Assembly (NCBI GenBank): GCA_013339895.1 | Contig: JABACO010000001.1 | Location: forward strand, 13,551,375-13,615,374 | Direction: 5' to 3' | Source of the DNA: Ephydatia muelleri | Taxonomy: Eukaryota > Porifera > Demospongiae > Spongillida > Spongillidae | Length of the DNA stretch: 64,000 nt | Part shown: one piece after another, positions 1-9,960 of the stretch | Numbering within the stretch: the first letter of the stretch is position 1 | Layout of the letters: every line of letters starts with the position of its first letter | Notes under the pieces: generated by a model | The model's database searches: none | Seen by the model: only the letters and a program-made list of their open reading frames with translations | What the model was told of the DNA's origin: nothing | Program-made: the position numbers and the translations under genes

Positions 1-2296
1 GAAACAAAAAGGGTCGAATCAAGTTTAGATTTCATAAAGGATTTTAAAATCTCTGTAAAATCATTGTGTGATTGAGCATAAAAATCTGACACGTGTGATT
101 TTTACTGTTCAATCACGTAATGATTCCTAAATGGTTTTTTCCTGTGTATAAACAACTTAACTAAAGCGCTACTTAAAATACTTTCGTATGCGGAACGATT
201 AGATACACTGAATTTTAATTAACCGTGTATTTCGACGAAAGCGTTACTTAATTTTGTTTGTCGTGGAAAGTGCATGCAGCAAAAAATTCTTCGATGTTAC
301 GATATTCGACCCTTTACCAAATGACTCTTATACGTACTGAAACAGAACTGTCCATCATTGAGATGTAAAGCATTCTACGTATGAAGTCACGACCTCAATT
401 GTAGTAAGAACTAATTACACAAGAGCACTTGACTTACAAGACATAAAAAGTGCCACAATTATATCAATTTGTTTGAGCTGGTGAACGATTTGTTAATCCT
501 TACTTAGCATTATGCTAACATGTTAGCATTCATATTTTAAAGTCATTGTAACTTTAGTGCATAGGAACTGCATGCCTAAATTGACAACACTAAGCACATC
601 CGATTGATGGCATCATCAGTTCATTCATGTAATGGGTCAAAGCAATCAATCAGTTGAAGCTGTGGATGAGCCACCTGGCAATTTGCACCAATGAAATGAG
701 TATTCGTCAATTTTAACCGATGTTGGGCCTTGTACACAGGGATCAGCAGCACGTCATACATCAAAATGTCTCATTTATTTACTTCCTGGCGGCAAATTGT
801 ATTTAAATGAATGTTTATAGCGCCATCACTGTTGAAACCTTAGACTCCTTGAAAACCATTTGTTTTTTAAGATTGAATCAGAAAGGGGTCAAAGGACATT
901 ACTTTTCTGCTCATCTGTTTTAAGAATAAACAATTCACTTCAGAACTGCATAGTTTACTTGATAACACACGACAATGATTTTTTACCGAAGTTCCATGTA
1001 TCCAACAATTACCTGTATGAGCATATTGGATATACAATCATGTTTACCATGCCATATTGCACTTACTCGAGAATCAATCCAATCTCAAAGAAACCATGTC
1101 TATCTGCAGAAGCTGAAACTTTGAGTGTGGCTTTAGTGTGTTTCTTTGAAGCTGATAGAGCCCAAGCAGATAATATCTGCCTGAATATGCCCACCTCTGC
1201 TTCCAAGTGGTGTGGCAAGCCAACAAACCTCTGTTATAGCATGGAGGATGACGTAACCTGCCAACAGAATCGTGACATGCGAATGAAATCATATTGATAA
1301 TAGCATACAGGATTCAAAGGCATTTTTAAAAACACAAGTCACATGTAAATGCTATATAGTATACTAACGTAGTTGGTGCTCGTGTTCATATCAGCAATGG
1401 CAGCTTCATCCTGTGAGCCTGTTGAGTCGCTGCATCACATGCCATATACATATAAGAGGGATGCTCACATTGATGTATGGCAAAGAGTAGATCAACTATT
1501 TCGGGCAATGAGGTAGGGTGCCCACCGAGTTTGGTCACAGCCACATGCCTCAACCTGTCACATAGAGGAAGGGACTGCGGCAAGCACTATATGCTCAAGG
1601 CGGCCCACCAGCCTTTGGGTTCTTGCTAGGTTTTCTGTGAGGGAACAGGTCCAGTGATAAGACTGGTGTGTGTGTTGTAGCACTGTTGCTCTACTCCACC
1701 ACAGGTCCCTTAGCCTAAGTGAGCTGGCATGGTTCATCCAATATTCAGGCTGTGCGCTTATCCAGCTCCTGATATGTCCATGAAATGCTTAACATCATGT
1801 TCTTGAGGCTAATGGAAGCCCTCACACTGGTGTTCGGTGCTCTCTGATTTCTTCACACCTTCTCTTGCATGCAACGTCTAGCCAGTGCTGAGGAAGGTGT
1901 ACAAATCAGCATGGAGGCCACGCAGCTCATTGCACAGAGTGTGGTCCACATCTGATTGCATGAGGTGTAAGCGCATAAATCACTTTGTCCAAATGGTGAA
2001 GTTGTCGATGCGGAAATTCACCTAATATAATCACCCTGCTCATGCCTCTTGTTGCTACCACACCGATGATGTGTTTCACTACGGTGTAGAAGATGACCTG
2101 CTTATGTGCGCCTTATCAGGCATGCTTTGCAATGTACTCAATGTAAGGTAGATGAGCATGAGTGGGGTGAGGTGCACAGAAATTGGATGAGGTAGTGAAC
2201 TTGACGAAGAATGGGATTAGTTGGGACATTAGGGAAGGGAGGTCAGTGGGTGTGGGATGAAGGGACAGTATTTGTGAATGTAGGAAGGGTATTTAG
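1..2296. other. non-coding, AT-rich flank
   Basis: I find no convincing gene. The longest open frames (860-1297 plus and 1386-1583 minus) show no recognisable domain, no splice context and no repeat structure, and look like chance. The interval has no clear terminal repeats. Confidence 0.6.
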
Positions 2297-2594
2297 CATG
2301 AGATGGGGTACCATGAGATGGGAAGCGAGCATGAAGCGGGGGCAAGGGAAGTGAGCATGAGGGGGAGGTAAGGAAAGTGAGCATGAGGTGGGGTGAAGAA
2401 AGTGAGCATGAGGTGGGGTGAAGAAAGTGAGCATGAGGTGGGGTGATGGATTTGAGCATGAAATGGGGGTGAGGGAAGTGAGGATGAGGTGAGGGTGAGG
2501 GAAGTGAGCATGAGGTGTGTGGTAAGGAAAGTGAGCATGAGGTGGAGGGGGAAGGAAGAGAGCATGAGGTGGAGGGTGAGGAAAGTGAGCATGA
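2297..2594. repeat. GA-rich minisatellite, about 24-25 bp unit
   Basis: About a dozen imperfect copies of a purine-rich unit built round GTGAGCATGAGGTGGGG and a variable GAAGAAA or GAGGGA spacer. The minus strand is open in three frames across it (proline, histidine and serine-rich translations), which is what a near-multiple-of-three tandem repeat produces; I do not treat those frames as genes. Confidence 0.85.
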
Positions 2595-2874
2595 CAATAG
2601 TGTGTCTGAAGATTCACCACGAATAGTCTGATCCAGAAAAGGACCAACCAACTCTCCACTTGTTTTATTGTATTGTGGAGGTAGTACAGAAATGTGAGGA
2701 AATACATATTTATGCTTTGTCATGCTTTAAGGTGCACTGCATACTTTGAGATGTTGATTTCTTCATGTTAAGCAGTTAATTATGAAAAGCAACAATGTCA
2801 GAATTCTTGCTGAAACACCAAACTACTTTGCCTCATGTCTGCCCAGCTGCTGGTTTTAAACTTGTTGCATAGAA

Positions 2875-2940
2875 CCACAAAAGTGGGATAGATGCTTGCG
2901 ATACTCACCACAAAAGTGGGATAGATGCTTGCGATACTCA
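2875..2940. repeat. 33-bp perfect tandem duplication
   Basis: The 33-bp unit at 2875-2907 is repeated without change at 2908-2940. The length is a multiple of three, so it keeps any reading frame through it. It lies at the 5' edge of a possible transposase relic. Confidence 0.9.
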
Positions 2941-3066
2941 CTTTTCTCACCAGCAGACAGACATCGAAGCATATTTGAAGAATTAAAGGGGATGGTGGTG
3001 GAAGATATCCACACCAAAACAGCTTGCAGTGGCAGTGATGAAGAAGTCAACTACTGTGCTGCTGAT
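2908..3066 (+). pseudogene. possible hAT-type transposase fragment
   Basis: A short plus-strand frame contains a stretch like FSPADRHRSIFEELKG, which resembles the 'LDPRFK..FLS..ER' neighbourhood upstream of the C-terminal dimerisation region of hAT transposases. Only this one motif is seen; there is no complete domain, and the 33-bp duplication abuts it. The match is by eye and weak, so this could be a chance frame. Confidence 0.25.
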
Positions 3067-3117
3067 AAAGCCAAACTTCCGTGCTCCATATCAAGCTGCA
3101 GTATGATCGTCCATTAA

Positions 3118-3553
3118 TTGAATTACAGAATTCTATGGTGCCTAGTACGTGCTCGCGAGCAGCTCTCATTAACATATCCATGATTGAGAGTTCCAATTGT
3201 ACATGTATGTATAGGCAATTTCTAGATATCGACTACTTAATTAAAAAGAGTGCTTTGTTGATAACTTGTATGTGGTCAATACAAAATTTGAACGTTCATG
3301 TATGTGGGACATGAAAAAATTACATTTAAGGGACTACATGTACGTTAGGGGACATGAACGCATTTACCCGCGTCGCACTCAACTGCGCGGCTCATACTGT
3401 ACTTGCGATTGATAAGGGGAAAAAAAGGGATGGAAAATTAACGCGCATGATGTAACATTTCACTCAAACTGTAATGTCAATGTTGGTAGTAAGAGTGAAT
3501 TCCCCGATAGTATTCTAGTTACTTCTAGGTGGGAAGAGTGAATGCAACATCGG
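3118..3553. other. non-coding spacer
   Basis: No gene or structured repeat seen. It lies downstream of the minus-strand cysteine-rich peptide gene and would hold its 3' UTR or a further exon. Confidence 0.5.
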
Positions 3554-3883
3554 TTATGCACGACGTATGAAATACATGTAGAAACAACGTGTACATGGTG
3601 TACATGCACTGACCTTACAGCCACGGCATAAACTTATGCAACGGACACGCAAGTGGCGGCCACGACACTTGTAGCATGCTTTACAGCGGTCGTCCTTATC
3701 GCGATCAGCGTCGCGAACGCTCCGCCCATCATCGCCTAGTACGCTCTGTCCTTCATCGTCATCGAAGGCATCTCGAACGCTCCGTTCATCATCGACATCA
3801 TTTTGGCTGCCACTGTCCTCAGCTGATGTACCGATGGTAAATACGGCAATCATGAACAACGCACAAACTACTTTCAATCTCAT
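3554..3883 (-). CDS. small secreted six-cysteine cationic peptide precursor (copy 1)
   Basis: A 109-residue precursor starting at an ATG 53 bp below a TATA box. Residues 1-21 are a hydrophobic signal peptide ending in GTSA. Residues 22 to about 65 are an acidic, Asp-rich spacer with repeated ERSVRD/DGRSVRD units. From residue 67 comes a strongly basic module with cysteine spacing C-x2-C-x2-C-x8-C-x3-C-x2-C. Acidic spacer plus cationic disulphide-rich end is the usual build of antimicrobial peptide precursors (known for the class; function here is inference). After the sixth cysteine the frame reads AAG then GTCAGT, which could be a splice donor, so the last 18 residues may be intron read-through. 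The paralogue at 6309-6677 is in inverted orientation. No known family is recognised; another secreted bioactive peptide is equally possible. Confidence 0.7.
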   Translation of the reverse strand: MRLKVVCALFMIAVFTIGTSAEDSGSQNDVDDERSVRDAFDDDEGQSVLGDDGRSVRDADRDKDDRCKACYKCRGRHLRVRCISLCRGCKVSACTPCTRCFYMYFIRRA

Positions 3884-4105
3884 TCTCCGTACCGCGTCAG
3901 CTGCGTTTAGTGTAGTGCAACCATCGCAGCGATGTTTTTATACAACTGGGGGGATAATTACTAATGCATGACAACGGCATATATCATATTGATCACATAA
4001 GTGCAGGTTTGAAGTCCTCAAACGCCGCGTGGCTATTTTCAATACAAATGCTTTGTTATGATTCGAACTCCAGTTGTGAGGTAATTACTCGACACGTGAA
4101 CTCTT
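3884..4105 (-). promoter_or_regulatory. promoter of cysteine-rich peptide gene, copy 1
   Basis: Minus-strand TATAAAA at 3942-3936, 53-59 bp above the ATG. Upstream blocks are shared, inverted, with the other copy: a GTTCACGTGT E-box (about 4101-4092), an ACATTTGTATTGAAA-like block, and AGCCACGCGGC followed by a TTTGA-GACTTCAAAC dyad. Their retention while the intervening bases drifted argues that they matter. Confidence 0.6.
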
Positions 4106-4130
4106 TAGTGCAAAGTGTTTTTACAGGACC

Positions 4131-4170
4131 TTCCCCTCCCCCTCCCCCTCCCCCCCCCCCCCCCCCCTCC
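4131..4170. repeat. poly(C)-rich tract
   Basis: CCCCTCCCCC-type run ending in an unbroken C homopolymer. Similar runs recur at about 10023, 12766, 15843, 21552 and 36666, and G runs at 5548, 25964 and 53596. No function is assigned. Confidence 0.9.
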
Positions 4171-6110
4171 TACGAGTTTTCTGGCGGACTGATATCTTTT
4201 AGCCTTATACAAATATCGGCCGATTTAAGATTTACTTGTCCCTCCACGGTAGGCATACATTGTTCTGCATGTGTTCTGCAATTAAACCCGCGGTACATGT
4301 TTTTCGTTGTTCCCACCAAGCCTCCCCTTTATTGCCTGATTTGTATTACACGAGGTGCTGTACCATCAATGGGTGTGTTGCAGAGTACATAGTTGGGGTG
4401 TACACATGTTCAAATTGCTCATTAAGGAGACTATTATGACATCATCCAGCTTACCAGAGTTGAGATTGCTGAAGCTAGGCAGCACTTGGCACGATTGGCT
4501 TCTTGCCTGGCCACATGATACAAATCTCTCTAAGTCCCAGGCCACTGCCAGTTTGTATGTGAGACTCAACTTGGTGGTGAGGGTTAATGTTCGAGCATTG
4601 CTGTCCCGCTTAGTATTCTTTCAAGACATCTGCTAATTTGTGTTGCACTCTATTGTGTTATATTTACTGAATACATGTTTGTTTGAGAATACAAATAAAT
4701 AAACTGACAAAAATAAACATCTAAGATAAACAATAGGACAAAAAACAAAACAATAGGATTTAATAAATAGAATTTAACAACCAGGTCCATTAGCACAGAT
4801 TTTCAATACTTAATAAATCCATCAAACCTAATCAAACGTGTGGTTCCTCATACTAAAGTTAAGGAACTCTAGTTATTTCATTTAGAATAAATTGACTAGA
4901 ATATCAACTTGTTTTCATGATTTAGTTCATTAATCATAATTCTTAATATCCTTAATTAATTGAAGACATAGCTTAGTATACAAAATATTAATGAAGTCAG
5001 ATAACCTATCTTAATAATGAGTTATAACAACATAAATGGTAAAAGAAAGTAGTAAACTGTGCTAAATGTATAAAGGGTTGGACAAATTCAATGTGAATTT
5101 GGAAATAAACATTGGAAGAACCTTTTCTCCAACAAAATAGATGTGAGAAATACAGCTGAAACAATTGCACTCAATGTTTGTATTTTTATTCTGAACATTG
5201 ATATCATTCTTTATCACCTAGGCATATCTCCATGCCGTACCTCAATGGGCAAGGATTGAACTTAATGGACGTTTGTTTGGCAGGATAGTCAGGGGTTGCT
5301 CTTCATTTTTTATATCGTGTCTGCATGCTGTATTCTTTGCGACAAATTTATATAGCAGTGCATCGTTTTGATTTCCTTTTACATGCACTTGATAATGTAT
5401 CCCGTGCAAACTTAACCATGTATGCATGGTTAATACATGTACAGCAGGATGCAGAGTTTGGATTTCGCTCATGCAGTGTTGATATGTTTATACCATTAAG
5501 TTACTTGTTTACACACATGGTGCACATGAACATATGGCGGTGTGTCGGGGTGGGGGGGGGGAGGAGGCGTGAGAAGACAGGTAATCCTAAAGAGGACCGA
5601 AACTCCTTTAGGATGGATTTGTCCATATCGGAGCAGCGTAGTGAGTCCAGTCCGGCGGACAATATATCGCACCGGACAATTGTTGTTGACAAAAATGGTC
5701 CGGCGACCTATGATAGTCGGACCGATGTTGACCGATTTATCGGGCCAGACCCCAAACAAATATGACCACCAAAATGAAAATCTCAACGTACGTATGGTAC
5801 ATGTATATTTACGCTGCAACTCATGTTCTGGGCCAACGCCAGGCAATCGCCATTCATACAAGGAGCGTCAAATGATGTGTTTTATATGCGTGGTGAAGAT
5901 GCATGTTAAGTGTCTTAATTCGAGCTTCGCACGCTAACGCGCGTTCTGAGAGTCACCATCTTTGGCCGCTCAAATTAGGCTGACCGTGTCACGCAGTCAC
6001 CTTTATATCGTAACTCATTCCTTAAGAACCCGGCCGATGTTGTTGCGTCGATACCCCGTATCAGATTAATATCGAAAAGCGTCCGCAACATCATCGATCG
6101 ACCTTGTACC
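4171..6110. other. intergenic, no gene supported
   Basis: AT-rich to about 5240, then mixed. Several 60-146 codon frames occur on both strands at 5242-5937 but they overlap each other, cross a G homopolymer near 5550 and show no domain. A GTCCGGCG-rich stretch at 5650-5760 is noticeable but has no clear terminal repeats. Confidence 0.5.
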
Positions 6111-6111
6111 T

Positions 6112-6308
6112 AACAGTTCACGTGTTGAGTATATTAGCTCACAAACGGAGTTCGAAACATTTGTATTGAAATTAGCCACGCGGCTTTTGAAGACTTCAAA
6201 CTCCATTTACGTGATCAATGCCGTGGTCATGATGAGTGCATATCACTCATCTGTATAAAAACCTCGCTGCGAAGATTGAGAACACAAGCTAAGCTGGCGG
6301 TGCGGAGA
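6112..6308 (+). promoter_or_regulatory. promoter of cysteine-rich peptide gene, copy 2
   Basis: TATAAAA at 6254-6260, 49-55 bp above the ATG. GTTCACGTGT at 6116-6125, an ACATTTGTATTGAAA block at about 6157 and AGCCACGCGGC with a TTTGAAGACTTCAAAC dyad at about 6174-6201 match copy 1 in order and spacing, in inverted genomic orientation. Confidence 0.6.
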
Positions 6309-6677
6309 ATGCGATTGGAACTGGTTTGTGCGTTGTTGGTGATTGCTGTAGCGACCATCGGTACATCAGCTGAGTATAGTGGCAGTCAAAATGATGTCGA
6401 TGATGAACGGAGCGTTCAAGATGCTGTGGACGATGATGATGTGCAGAACGTACTAGGCGATGATGAGCAGAGCGTACTAGGCGATGGTGAAGGGCGGAGC
6501 GTTCGAGATGCTGTGGACGATGATGATGTGCAGAACGTACTAGGCGATGAAGAGCAGAGCGTCCTAGGCGATGGTGAAGGACGGAGCGTTCGAGACTCTC
6601 CCCGCTGTAAAGCTTGCTACCGTTGCCGTAGTCACCACTGGCACATCCGTTGTCTTAGTTTATGCAAGGGTTGTTAG
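6309..6677 (+). CDS. small secreted six-cysteine cationic peptide precursor (copy 2)
   Basis: A 122-residue precursor, paralogue of the minus-strand gene at 3554-3883. The open frame extends upstream to a TTG, but I start at the ATG at 6309 because from there the signal peptide (MRLELVCALL...) aligns with copy 1 and the TATA distance agrees. Order: signal peptide, acidic Asp-rich spacer, basic module with C-x2-C-x2-C-x8-C-x3-C-x2-C, then a TAG stop straight after the sixth cysteine. The spacer is longer than in copy 1 because a block of about 33 residues (DDDDVQNVLGDDEQSVLGDGEGRSVRD type) is tandemly duplicated at 6427-6591. The base after the stop begins GTCAGT as in copy 1. Likely secreted; antimicrobial or other peptide activity is inference only. 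Confidence 0.7.
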   Translation: MRLELVCALLVIAVATIGTSAEYSGSQNDVDDERSVQDAVDDDDVQNVLGDDEQSVLGDGEGRSVRDAVDDDDVQNVLGDEEQSVLGDGEGRSVRDSPRCKACYRCRSHHWHIRCLSLCKGC

Positions 6678-8080
6678 GTCAGTATATGTAATGTTTATTA
6701 ATAGTTTTCTTCAGTACGTCATGCGTTTTAACTACACACTTCTCCCACTTCTCCACTGTAGAAAGGACCGTTCTGAACACAATCCGGACTTTTCAAACTG
6801 CTTATTTTGGACATTACTGTTTTGCTTACATGTAGCTATAACATTCGCATTCCAAATTTTCCCCTCTTTCGACCCAGTCCTACGAGTCAACATGCAGGGA
6901 TTATTTTGCGTTGAGAGCTTGATAAGCAACACGCGGACGCAAGCACTTCACATTTGTGGAGTGCAAATCGGAATGCTACAATGCGTACCATGCGAAGACA
7001 CTGATATACCGGTACATGCATGTATACATATCTGCGGGCACGTGCCGTGGCGGGCAGATCGTGCAAGAGAGGGGACAATACATTCATACATAGGCCTCGC
7101 GAGTCCACCCGATTAGCATCATCTCATTGGATCATATTTCCTGCATATGCAGGCCTCACAATCTTTTTACTTGTCTCGACTGGTTTATGTTCCAATGCCG
7201 GTAATTTTTACCATAAACAGTTATCAATAAATCCATGACGTATAAGAGCTAGTTCAACATCATTGGTGTGGCTGCCTTTGTTGTAGTAGGCTCAGGATGT
7301 ATTCCACATCTCTAAACGTAAAATGGTTCAATAAATGAAATTTGGAGAAACTTTTTTCAGTTTGAAATGTCATTTGATGAGGCAAGTCTTTCATTTATTA
7401 AACCCGTCAATAGCAATCAAAATGACTGGGATGACGGTGATGGTAATTATAGTCCCAAGAGCAGCTCTGGTGACAAGGGCAGCACACACGGTGGAATTAG
7501 GCCTCATGGAAATAGTCACCAGAATGTCAACCAGATAAATCTTCATGCAAATGAGATGCATAAGTCAAAGCTATTCCTGTCCAATAGCAGGCTGGTGGGG
7601 AGGATTGTGGGTTTTTTTCCATTGCTTTTGCTTACTATGCTGCATTGGGAAGACCTAATGGGAATTACATTTGAGCAATCAAAAATGCGTGACCATTTAA
7701 TTGCTTGCTTGAACCAAAAGTGCTTATAACCATTTCCCCCTGCCCTGGAATGAAGAGTAATTAAAAGGAGAATCACCTTATCTGCTACCAGAATCATCGG
7801 ACTCAAATGGTATTCAATGCGACCAATGTAGCCATGCAGTCCTATCATTTCAGATGTATAAACATCGAGCAAAAATGTATTCCTGACACACAGTTATGTT
7901 TATGTTGCTCTAAATAGCACAATCTATTATCAATGTATCAGTATCTGTGTGTGTGTATTTCTTTATCTTTTTTTCTTTGCAGTACAAGTGCAATCAAGCG
8001 TGTTCTTACCTTCTACACATGATATAATATAGTACAGGGGAGTAAAGACGCCACCCAAGTATGCACGAGCAGGTGTCGTA
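6678..8080. other. non-coding, no gene supported
   Basis: Open frames at 6887-7238, 7335-7729 and 7543-7872 overlap on both strands without domains or splice signals that hold together. Confidence 0.5.
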
Positions 8081-8320
8081 TATGCCTAGTCACCACCGAC
8101 AGGAGAGTCAATTATGCCTAGGTGTAATTGACCGGGTGTCAATTATGCCTAGGCTACAATAGTCATTTGCATCAGGGGGGAGTCAATTATGCCTAGGCAC
8201 ATATGACTGGGGATTCATATATGCCTAGGTGTCAATGACTGGGGAGGGGAGTCAATTATGCCTAGGCGTAATTGACCGAGAGTCATATATGCCTAGGCAT
8301 CAATAACTGGGGAGTCAATT
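8081..8320. repeat. tandem array of CCTAGG-centred palindromes
   Basis: Seven units, each a near-perfect inverted repeat centred on CCTAGG (centres at 8117, 8148, 8192, 8224, 8261 and 8292, plus a degenerate CCTAGT at 8084). The best units read GTCAATTATG-CCTAGG-CGTAATTGAC. Centre-to-centre spacing is 31-37 bp with one gap of 44. Each unit could form a hairpin or bind a dimeric protein. Confidence 0.85.
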
Positions 8321-8445
8321 TATACAGGAGTCATTATCGCCTGCAACACCAGTTAACAAACACTTATATGCTGGCATGTGTATATGTTGTATAAATGGAT
8401 CTATACAATCCTTGAGCACAATACTTGCGTATACACGCACACAGA

Positions 8446-8448
<3 letters not shown>

Positions 8449-8486
<38 letters not shown>
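8449..8486. repeat. (AC)n microsatellite
   Basis: Uninterrupted AC dinucleotide run with degenerate flanks. Confidence 0.9.
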
Positions 8487-8489
8487 CAC

Positions 8490-9394
8490 AATGTGCACAC
8501 ACAAACAACATGTGGACTATTACATATGTGATGAAACATATCACTTTATAAAAATGATGTCACATACACTTCATTGAGGTACATGTACAAGGGATGTCCC
8601 CCCCTGCACTTGTGCTCTGGACATGCATATGCATTCTATTCAATTGAAAGCTCACTTTACAGAGGCCATGTCTGCCCCTGTATTGATCCATTTACTCATC
8701 TAGCACTCTACACCAGTCACCTGTTAAATCCTATATTATGGTTAGAACATCATACTGTCGTTGAATTCTCTACATTCAACTATTATAACATTGACAATGT
8801 GCTAGAAAAGCTGGTCTGTACTATGGCTGAATATAATTATCAGGATGGTCAAGCCTGCAAGGCACAGTGAGTTTTGCAAATTGATTAATCAATAACTGAT
8901 TAATAACTTATACTAACTTACGCTCTGGCCAAAAGGCTTTGGCCATAGTGGTTGCTACGGCCCTGACTAACTAGCTCTATTGGTATACTCAGTCCTTCGT
9001 TATCATTCTGATGCTACCTAACTCTTTTGTCACTAAAGGCCAAAAAACGATCGGATTTAGTTCCTAACCTGCCGCATTCGTATCTATCATTTTCTTGCTT
9101 CACCATTACGCAGGATATAGATATTCATATCGGCTTTTCTTTTTATGGATCTCATCTTATTTATACCATAGACTATCTATGTTGATACGCATACGTACAT
9201 CTTCCAGGGTACCTCGTCAATTGCTACATCCGATAATGATCGTCTTCTTAGTTAACTAACCAGAATAATCTCTGGTCTACCGTTCAGCGATTGTGAGACA
9301 GAAGGCAAGCTATGGACAATTTAGACGTGGATGGACCAAACAGTGACAGCGTGAGACCAAATTGCGCGCTTACTTTCACTCCGGCAGAACTCGG
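8490..9394. other. non-coding
   Basis: No gene supported. A short start-containing frame near 9313 (MDNLDVDGPN...) just left of the MITE could be an exon, but nothing confirms it. Confidence 0.45.
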
Positions 9395-9402
9395 GTTAGA
9401 CG

Positions 9403-9717
9403 TAGTCTGGCGTAGCCACACCCTCGCGTAGACACGTAGGGTCTGGGGAAATGCCTATACCCGACTGGTTCTAATGAGCAATTATTGCGTTCTACGTCAC
9501 GCTGGCGTCACGTAATGAGGAATGCAGCGAAATGGGCTAAGATTGGCTTGTATATTAGCAAGGGTGTTGTTTGCTAATCTACAAGCCAATTTCGATGCAT
9601 TTCTCATTACGTGACGCAGCGTGACGAGAACGCAATAATTGCTCATTAGAACCAGTCGGGTATAGGCATTTCCCCAGACCCTACGTGTCTACGCGAGAGG
9701 TGTGGCTACGCCAGCTA
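9403..9717. mobile_element. hAT-type foldback MITE, 315 bp
   Basis: Almost the whole element is one inverted repeat: the left arm runs to about 9560 and the right arm from about 9569, with an unpaired GGGTGTTG-like loop. Termini are TAG(T)CTGGCGTAGCCACACC on both ends. It is bounded by identical 8-bp direct repeats GTTAGACG at 9395-9402 and 9718-9725. An 8-bp duplication and TAG/CAG ends are the hallmark of the hAT superfamily. It encodes nothing and would need a transposase in trans. Confidence 0.88.
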
Positions 9718-9821
9718 GTTAGACGCGAACTAAATATTCGTGAACAGGTCAAGGTGGGTAGACATTTTCTTGAGCGGACGATAGTTCCACATGCCCAGGG
9801 CATTACTTAAAGAGCCTGGCG

Positions 9822-9960
9822 TTGATCACGTCAGACACTGTGGCATTGCAAAACTGGACTTTGAGGTCCTCCCAGCACACAGAAGGGCGTGGTCACAGCA
9901 GTGGAAGGTGTGATTACAGAGGCCATCAGTGGACTGGGACAGGAGCAGCCTGCTAGAAGG
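9822..9960 (+). pseudogene. ZPR1: ZPR1 zinc-finger protein, relic exon
   Basis: The translation contains KLDFEVLP, then after a one-base frame change [20 protein letters not shown] and GQEQPARR. This corresponds to the stretch of ZPR1 after its first zinc finger (ELDFE.P...QKG..TTVEG...RAI.GL.QDQPARR in animal ZPR1, from memory). The exon ends at 9960 on a GTGAGC donor at the expected type of boundary. The missing base near 9872 breaks the frame, so this is either a pseudogene piece or a base-calling error in a real exon. I did not find neighbouring ZPR1 exons; the hAT MITE lies 100 bp upstream. Confidence 0.6.

Noticed and set aside
860-1297. 145-codon open frame on the plus strand
   Set aside because: No domain, no signal peptide, low-confidence composition, and an overlapping frame on the other strand; treated as chance.
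2229-2723. Long Pro/Ser/His-rich minus-strand frames (up to 164 codons)
   Set aside because: Three frames are open at once across a tandem repeat, which marks a repeat artefact.
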